The notes beneath the pieces are model-generated. The model made no database searches. It was not told the origin of the DNA and saw only the letters and a list, made by a program, of their open reading frames with translations. Shown here piece by piece: positions 56,951 through 64,000 of a stretch of DNA of 64,000 nt (position 1 is its first letter; every line of letters starts with the position of its first letter). Where the stretch lies: assembly GCA_019096065.1 (NCBI GenBank), contig JAGUCH010000003.1:1860001-1924000 (forward strand). The letters are read 5' to 3'. Source of the DNA: Paracyclopina nana. Its lineage: Eukaryota > Arthropoda > Copepoda > Cyclopoida > Cyclopettidae. The position numbers were made by a program, and so were the translations under genes.

Positions 56951-59900
56951 ATGGACGTGGAAAAGATGAAAGTTGCAGAGCTGAGATCCGCGCTCGCAGA
57001 GCGTGGCCTCGATACCAAAGGAAACAAGCCAGTATTGGTGACTCGGTTGAAAGAGTGCATGGAGCAAGAAAGCATTGGAGAAGCACCAGTAAAGACTCAG
57101 GAAGCTTCCGCGGAAGCAACAGCGTCGACTTCAGCGACAGACGAAGGTAAATACAACTCAGCTTCATTTGCTCAGCATTTCCTTTTGCCGCCAAACCAGA
57201 AATCATCAGCTCGCCTGATCTGGTTTTTTTGTGAAACGTTTAAGATTCTCGTTTAATTAGAACCCATGGAGGAGGAGCCCACTCCTGAGCCCGCCAAGCT
57301 ACCTGAAGAGGTGGCTAAGCCTGCTGAGGAGGCCAAACCTGCCGAGGTTGAGGCCAAGTCTGAACCGGTTGCAGCTACTCCTATGGAGACCACTCCGGTA
57401 CCGGAAGTAAAGCCTTCCGAAGCACCTGCTACTGAAACGCCCGCTGTAGCTTCAACTGAGGAGCCCAAAGTGGCCGACGCTCAAAAGGCTGCAACTGAGG
57501 ACAAACCTGCTGTCACTGGTGACAAACGCGGCCAGAAACGCAAACGCAATGACGATGAGCCTTTCGTTGTCACCGAAGATGAACCTGATGTGCCAGACAC
57601 CTTTGTGTGCTTTGACTGGCAAAACTCCGATCTGACCTTTAAAATCAACAAGGAGACGTTTGTGAACGCGGAGCCCTTCCATGTTGCTGCTTGGGGCTAC
57701 ATTTTCTCCAGTGGTCGGGCGACACATGGATTCACGAGTGGAAAAATTGGCTATGAAGCCAAATGGGTAGGAAACATGGAGGTCAAGCTGGACGATGTCA
57801 AGGATCCCTTGGAAATGAGAGTTGGATGGTCGACCAAGGACTCGAACCTTCAGGTAATCCTATTCTGTGATATTGCCTCAAGTTAGTTTCATGAGCTCAA
57901 GTGACCTTCCAGGCTGGCGAATCGCAGCTGTCTTACTGCTACTCAAACCTGGCCAAAAAGGCAAACAACTCTGCCTTTGAAGACTACGGAGTGACTTTTA
58001 CCAAAGATGATGTGGTATCGGCCATGGTCGATTTTGATAGCAATGGAGAGTTTGTCGAGCTGTCTTTCGCCAAAAATGGAGAAACTCAAGGAAAAGCCTT
58101 CAGTATTGCAAAATCTCAGCTTGAAGGCAAGGCTCTTTTTCCGCACGTTTCCGTAAGAAACGTCAAAATCGAAGCCAATTTTGGCAAAGATAAGACCGGA
58201 GCAGTGAAAGAAAATTGGTTTGCTTTGCCTGAGGGATTCAAAATGATCGCTGAATGCATTGATGGTGCTCTAAGAGGATTCGTAAGGTAATTTCTAATTT
58301 CAATACTTGTGAATACATCACTGAAATTAAAAGTTCAATACGCATTGTAGGCCTGAGAAGCGGGAAGATTGCGAAGTGATCATGATGATTGGGTTGCCTG
58401 GTTGTGGAAAAACTACCTGGGCTGCTAAGCACATGGAAGAGAACCAAGACAAACGTTTCAACTTGATTGGCACGTCTAACTTGATCGATCGTATGAGAGT
58501 ACGTAAAGTATCTAGCATTTTTATCCAGTCGACCTAATTTTTACCCATACCCACGACAATCTTTTCCGTCGCTGATAATTAACAAAAGGTATCAGCCTTC
58601 ATCTTTCCTAATCGAGCCACAAATTGATGAAGAGTACTTTTTTTAACGAGGGACCCTGGTATTCTTTCTTATTTTTGCGTTACTTCACGTTTTTCATTTG
58701 TTTTCAGGTAAACGGAGAGCCTCGTAAAAAACACGTCACCTCCAATTGGGAAACTTTGGTGTCTAAAATGACAAAATGTGTGCAAGACATGGTGCGTCTA
58801 GCATCTCAGCGACGTAGAAACTTCATCTTGGACCAGGTACTTGCTATGCCCTTTTATGAAACAATTCTTCTCTCTTGATCATGATACTCTGTTATCTGAG
58901 TAAATTTCGTAATTAAGGATGCTTCTCATGTTTAAGGCTGCAAAGCTTCGTTAAGCCGTAGCCTAGAATTGTTACATTGTTCGTGGGATTTTCATCTTCA
59001 CGAGCTTAAAAGTGCTTACAATGATGAACAAATCACCTTCTCAAATACGAGCCTTGGCGTAGTTGTTTTTATATTTTGAAATTATAGAAATCCTCCAGAA
59101 TAACCTATACATAATTCCTTTTTCTACCTACTTACATTTGTTGCTTTTTGATGCAAGATTTGTTTGCCGTTCAAAAGAAGCCTTAATTGAGAATAATTAC
59201 GTAAAATTGCAGCGATTGTGTGCTAATTGTGTCTGTTCATGGCGTACAACATCGCCTGATTTAATAGCATTAAACGGGCATGGGTAAAGCGTTAAAACGA
59301 TAAATCGCAAAATATTCGCACCTATGTGTGAATTTTTGCGTTTTATTTTCATGGTCAATTTCTCGTTTTACTTTGGGGTAAAACGATAAAATGATTTTTT
59401 TCTTATCACACTGCACTGGAAAAGTATGAGCACCTTTTTTGGACAAATTCTTGAATCTAAACTCATTTACAATGTTTTTAAGGTTGTCCACAGTGCTGCT
59501 TTTAAGGAGTTATGCAAATAAAATAGGACTAGTTTAAAGGCTTATTAATACAGAATCAAACATATTTCAGCTTTTTAATTTCAATAGTTGGAAAGGTAAG
59601 GGTTTGTAGCTTTACTGAGTTTGTCTTTATGGCATCTGGTTCCAGAGATACTGAGCAAAATAACTATAAGATGCAGCTTCAATATTCTTAATTGAAAAAT
59701 TCTTTAACCAAGCCTATTGTCATATTTAGTATATTTTATCACTATAAGGGTCCTAACCTGCCATTATAGTGCTATGTGCAAAAATTGCATCTTGTTACCA
59801 TGCCTATGGCCAGGGTCCTGGGCATATATAGAGTAACAATAGAGTGAGCCTTTCAATTCGCAAACTAATTTCACTTTGTAGTGTGATAAGAATAATTCCA

Positions 59901-62207
59901 TTTTATCGTTTTACCCCAAAGTAAAACGATAAATTGACCATCAAAATACAGCGCAAAATTTCACACCTAAGTGTGAATATTTATCGTTTTCTCGATTTAT
60001 CGCTTTATCTCTTTACCCATGCCGGCATTAAACTGCTTGAAGAGCTGTATCAAATTGAGCTTTTTTTTTTTGGCTGAATCGCCTAATTAGGGTAATTTTA
60101 TAACTAAATAGTGCAGGCCTTGTTTTGACTAGCATGGTTGCCATATGTGTTTTAAAGCATTCATGGAAAATCTCCTTTCACTTTTAGCGAGAAACGGAAA
60201 CTTTCCGCCTACCATTTCCTAAAGAGCGCAGCTCATTGTGTTATGATCAAGAGAGCCGTTTTGCCGAGATATTATGTCTCAAGTTTAACCTAAAATTATT
60301 TTCCATATAAGCCCATGTCTATTATTACATGTTACCGTCGAAATCGTTCAGAAAGGCTTTGCTCTTTCTCGCTACGAATTTCCCCTATTACTACTACTAT
60401 CTTTTCCTCATTTTTAAACAATACCCATGCATGCTCTATACTGTCATGCTACTGTGGAGGCCTTGAAGACCTTCAGTGGAGTTGAAGCTATGAGGCTACT
60501 ACCATTATCAACACTCCTTATAGGATGATAATTGATGACCTATTTCATTCTATGAAAGGTCATTGTGGATTGACCACTCAACTACCACGCACATACATAT
60601 TTAGGGATCACATTAATGACCTTAAAGTCTCGTCAAATGTGAGGCCGCTTCTTGCATGAAGGGTCGCGACTGAACCATCGAAATCGCATTGATCGATCAG
60701 AGCTGAAATGCCCATCAATGATCATCACTGATATGAGACTTTTCTCTCTTTTGCATTCAGACAAATGTATTTATGAACGCTCAAAAGCGCAAAGTTCGCC
60801 CATTCGAGGGCATGAAACGAAAGGCCGTAGTTATAGTTCCCTCTGACGAGGACTATAAGGCCAGGATTGAGGCCCAAGTGAAGGCTGAAAGCAAGGATGT
60901 TCCTGACAATGCTGTCATGGAAATGAAAGGTATAAATTAGCTGCAGTCCTCGAGCAACTTATTACTTCATGCTGCACATCACATTTACTTTTTGTCAACA
61001 AAGTACTCAAGCAAAAAAATGAGGAAAACTTGATCTTTTACTAGCAGAAAATACGTTACTACAACTTGAAGCAGCTAGGAGCAAATTATAGTTACTTAAG
61101 AAGCGGCCTTAACCTTTTTTTAACCTCGGAAATTGAAAATCGTAGTTCACTTTTTTATACAAAGTTGGCTCGCTTTTAGATAAGCCGCTTGGGTTACGTA
61201 AGGTTAAGGCTGCGCTCATTAAATTTGGCCTTTGTTTGACCTCCCTTTTTTTGTAGCCAACTTTACTCTGCCAGAAGAGGGAGAGGACTGCCCTTTCAGT
61301 GAAATAACCTATACCGAGCTCCAAAAGGAGGAAGCTGCCAAGGTTGTAGCCGAGTATAACAAGGTAAGTGGTGCATTTGCCGTGTGGATTTCCCTCTGGA
61401 GATCATTGTCTTTTAACGAGAAAAACTTAGAAGTTATTAATTCTGCCGCGCCGTGAGAAATTAAACCAGTCTCAAACCTGCGAAGGTGACGCAAAAAAGT
61501 GCTTTTTAAAATATGCCTCATAGGTAAATCATGGTTTACCAACTTGTCTAGTGCTTCATGCATGAGTCCGTATATCGTTCATGCATATCAATTTAGGCTC
61601 TTTAACTAGGTGTACTTACGTGCGTAGAAGCCTGGGCAACGAATCCCTTATTATAGCTTTTTCGTCTAGATAGAAGATATTTACGAATTTTTTTTTGTTA
61701 AATTTCGCAAACTTGGCGTGTTCAGCTGTTTCAACCCGGAAATTGGCCTTCGTAATTATCTCCAGAGCCTCTTTGTGACAAAGCTTGCAATTTTGAGAAT
61801 CGATCATATTTCTGATTTCTGGGTAATAATCCAATTCCTGTCTGATTATTTCTTCGCTGTAAGGTTACTTTAATTTGCCTCGCTCTTTTCGGCACGGCGG
61901 TGAGACATTCATGTGGAACTGTACGCTCACAGTTAGCCAGAAATTTGTTTTCCAAGTGCCTGTGATTAGGAAGCTTGTCAGGATCAGCGGTGCGTGAATA
62001 ACGAGCTAAAATTTGCCCAATTAGGATGCCAAGGAGAAAGGATTTGGTAAGAAGCAAGAAAACTCCAGAAAGCGGGGCCGCGGCGCTTTCAATCGAGGAC
62101 AGATGAGAGGTGGCCAAATGCGTGGAGGTCAAATGCGAGGTCGTATGATGATGCGAGGCCGCGGAGGACCAATGGGTCGAGGTGGTCCGAGAGGAATGTT
62201 TCCGTAA
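56951..62207 (+). CDS. HNRNPU: hnRNP U family protein (SAP-SPRY-AAA-RGG)
   Basis: Eight exons: 56951-57146, 57261-57853, 57913-58286, 58351-58498, 58708-58836, 60761-60929, 61257-61363 and 62025-62207; 632 residues in phase. Order: SAP DNA-binding motif ([19 protein letters not shown], about 6-30); acidic Pro/Glu/Ala linker; SPRY domain (about 200-380); P-loop nucleotide kinase-like domain with Walker A ([10 protein letters not shown]) and the family strings [14 protein letters not shown] and [42 protein letters not shown]-rich tail that binds RNA. Vertebrate HNRNPU (scaffold attachment factor A) binds nuclear RNA and chromatin. Start chosen at MDVEKMKV; an in-frame upstream reading exists. 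The terminal TAA overlaps a strong donor-like GTAAGC, so a further exon is possible. Confidence 0.9.
59275..60024. mobile_element. 750-bp non-autonomous transposon in hnRNP U intron 5
   Basis: Inverted termini of about 140 bp: CGGGCATGGGTAAAGCGTTA at the left and the inverse of CGGCATGGGTAAAGAGATAA at the right; both continue through TGGTCAATTT, CGTTTTACTTTGGGGTAAAA and TCTTATCACAC. The element is flanked by an exact 8-bp duplication GCATTAAA (59267-59274 and 60025-60032). Each arm contains two smaller palindromes (CACACCTAAGTGTG and CGTTTTAC/GTAAAACG). No transposase ORF. Superfamily uncertain; 8 bp fits hAT or P. The host intron (58837-60760) is otherwise empty of genes. Confidence 0.85.
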
Positions 62208-62407
62208 GCATGATTTTTTTTTCAAAGTTGCGGCGCGGTGGTCCTTTTTCCACTACTTCTGACTATCTTACTTTACTACTGAGTAGGTTTCTAGATCAGT
62301 TTCATCTGCAAACAAAGAAGTTTTGGCGTGAGAAATATCTGAATGAAGAATAGAAAAATTGCTTGTTGAAATATCTTTAAGTTCGGTCTTCAACTAAGAC
62401 TAATAGT

Positions 62408-63352
62408 TCCCTACCCCCTCAGCAAAAGTTCGGCCCCAAGAAAAATCCCTGAGAGGTCGGGAAAGATTTAAGAACCGAGCTACTATTTTTCATCTGAGCG
62501 CAGCGAGGAAATGAAAAATATGCGAGGTTCTCAAATCTTTCCCGGCTGATCAGGGATTATTCGCGGGGCCTAACTTTTGCTGCTGGTGGTAGGGATTCAT
62601 TTTTTCTCTACCAATAAACGCAAATCCTTGGTAGCTTGAAATTCCAAGATTATCGAGACCTAAAAATTCGATGTGCTACTATGCAAGTTAGTGTGACGTC
62701 AGAAAGAAAAGCGAGCAATGTTCAGTAGTGATGGAACGAATTTTCAAAATCCGAGTTACTTTGAGTTTCAAGCATTGCTGCATATTCTGCACTGTTAATT
62801 GGATTTTTATTACATTTTAGCTAGAATTAATGCATTAGAAAACTGTCATACAAGATGATAACAGTCAAGAGCCATTCACGAGTTGGTTTGCAAAAATATT
62901 AGCAAATATTAGCCATATTTGAATATTATGCAGTTTGGCCAAATTTTCCATTTCTAATTTTTTTTTTTTTTCGAGCGAGTTTGAGTGAAATGCTTATGTA
63001 GTTCCGAGTAGAGTTAGCCTTTCGAGTTACCGAGTCGAGTTCAAACCAAACTCGTTCCATCACTAATGTTCAGGCATTCAGCAATGCAGCTCGCAGGCGC
63101 AAAGAAAACTGATGATTTTTAGCGTCTTTGCAAATTTAGGAGGAAATATTTGACATTTTTGGCGTGATTTTGCACCTTTTCTTATTGGTTGACTGCCGTA
63201 ATCAAAAAATATTACATACTTCTTAGTTTAATAGCGAATTTGCCGGGTGACACTTTTTTTTCCCGGGAAAAAATAATACCTGGTGCGAGAAAAGCTGAGA
63301 AACATTTGGAAATTGAAAGCCTACCTGGGATTTGCGGTTACTGGTAGAGAAA
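62408..63352 (-). mobile_element. Composite interspersed repeat, copy 2
   Basis: Opposite orientation to 39528-40612: hairpin 62408-62597 (CCCTGAGAGGTCGGGAAAGA arms, loop GAGCGCAGCGAGGAAATG), junction GTAGGGATTC, then the inverted TTCTCTACC / GGTAGAGAAA modules at about 62618 and 63343. The interior lacks the GC minisatellite of copy 1. It also holds an ACGAGTTTGG-type sequence near 63040. Confidence 0.65.
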
Positions 63353-63359
63353 AAGAATA

Positions 63360-64000
63360 TTTCAGCTTTAATTCTTTTATAAGCATTAGCCAGGATAAAT
63401 GAGCAGTAAGCGTCTATTTTGCTCGATTCCGAAAAGATTGAATTCTGATCGCCTTGGTAATGGCGCAAGCATGCTATTCGTCTCCTGGCATAAATTACAT
63501 ACAAATGTGGATAGTCTTCTAGTTTTTCTGCCCACGTAAATCGCCTATTTCTAGCTGAAACTTGGATGTCTTCTATCTGATCAAAAAGAATCTCTTTTCT
63601 TATTGATGCCTTTGATTTTCCCGGATAACACACAAGTACTTTGCCAGCCAATATCCAAAAGTACGAATTAGTATTTTCTTGGTAAACCTAGCTAAACTTT
63701 ATCTATCTAATCATAGTTGTAAAAGTGATTAGGCTTTCATCTCATCCCGGAAAAAAAGCACGAAAGTGCCTTTGCGAAAAACTGGAGAGGCTTTTTAGTC
63801 TTGCTTACTGCCCAAAAGTTCATTTATTATGACGCGAGCTTGCTATTCATGACACAGATTTTTGGTATAGTTTTTCTGTCTACGTCAATCGCCTTTTTCT
63901 AGATGCAACTTGATAATTTCTGGCTGATCAACCAGAATCTCTTTCTAGACGATGCCTTTGATTCAGCCAAGAGAACTCTCGAAGTAATTGTATTTCTAGA
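63360..64000 (-). pseudogene. Two tandem related coding-like fragments, unidentified
   Basis: On the minus strand 63651-63360 reads openly with coding character (SKASIRKEILFDQIEDIQVS, then RFTWAEKLEDYPHLYVIYAR). A related stretch of about 200 bp lies roughly 346 bp further right (near 63830-63985); it keeps SKAS and the RRF/KKA positions but is interrupted by a stop. They look like a duplicated exon or repeat-derived gene fragment, the outer copy decayed. No family recognised; the gene, if any, continues beyond the right edge. Confidence 0.3.

Overview
The window is animal nuclear DNA. Genes are cut by many short GT-AG introns (often 50-110 bp), AATAAA poly(A) signals follow several stop codons, and AT-rich intergenic DNA is full of inverted-repeat elements. 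The gene set (norpA/PLCB4-type phospholipase C, ZMYND8, RASSF9/10, MTMR9, PIH1D2, a BCLAF1/THRAP3 relative, hnRNP U, a NIT-domain guanylyl cyclase, divergent 7TM receptors and a DUF268 protein) points to an invertebrate bilaterian. My guess is a non-insect arthropod or another ecdysozoan, but the sequence alone does not settle the phylum. I rebuilt the gene models by hand from splice sites, reading-frame phase and family similarity recalled from memory; no database was searched.

Layout. 1-1479 (-): 5' half of MTMR9, running off the left edge. 2.0-6.5 kb: nested inverted-repeat elements and tRNA-like sequences. 7.6-13.1 kb (+): ZMYND8 (PHD-bromo-PWWP-MYND); inside its first coding intron is an alternative terminal exon encoding three divergent homeodomains. 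13.5-14.6 kb (-): single-exon RASSF9/10 protein. 14.6-21.8 kb: no supported gene. 21.9-22.9 kb (-): orphan 7TM receptor. 22.9-29.1 kb: no supported gene. 29.1-34.4 kb (+): complete 16-exon norpA-type PLC beta. 34.7-39.4 kb: a 4.7 kb foldback transposon built of CACACAATGG-type tandem repeats and flanked by an 8-bp duplication. 39.5-40.6 kb: a second repeat family and a GC-rich minisatellite. 41.4-42.3 kb (+): orphan secreted protein. 42.7-46.8 kb (+): membrane guanylyl cyclase with a NIT-type extracellular region; a complete 7TM receptor gene lies on the opposite strand inside its second intron. 47.1-50.1 kb (-): acylated-type (MGCGSSK) acidic repeat protein. 51.5-52.7 kb (+): secreted DUF268 protein. 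53.0-54.2 kb (+): PIH1D2. 54.3-55.5 kb (-): small BCLAF1/THRAP3-like protein. 55.7-56.1 kb (-): a two-exon, 113-residue homeodomain protein found only by splicing. 57.0-62.2 kb (+): hnRNP U, with a 750-bp inverted-repeat transposon in its long intron. 62.4-64.0 kb: second copy of the 39.5-kb repeat family and duplicated coding-like fragments.

Genes are packed in alternating orientation, with tail-to-tail pairs sharing very short 3' spacers (ZMYND8/RASSF, cyclase/acidic protein, PIH1D2/BCLAF1-like) and one head-to-head pair (mini-homeobox/hnRNP U). By family they cover chromatin reading, RNA processing, G-protein signalling (PLC beta, two 7TM receptors, cyclase), phosphoinositide biology and axonemal dynein assembly. 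I see no operon logic linking them. The most unusual material is the homeodomain-bearing alternative end of ZMYND8, the mini-homeobox gene, the nested receptor in the cyclase gene, a cyclase missing one metal-binding aspartate, and the large foldback element.
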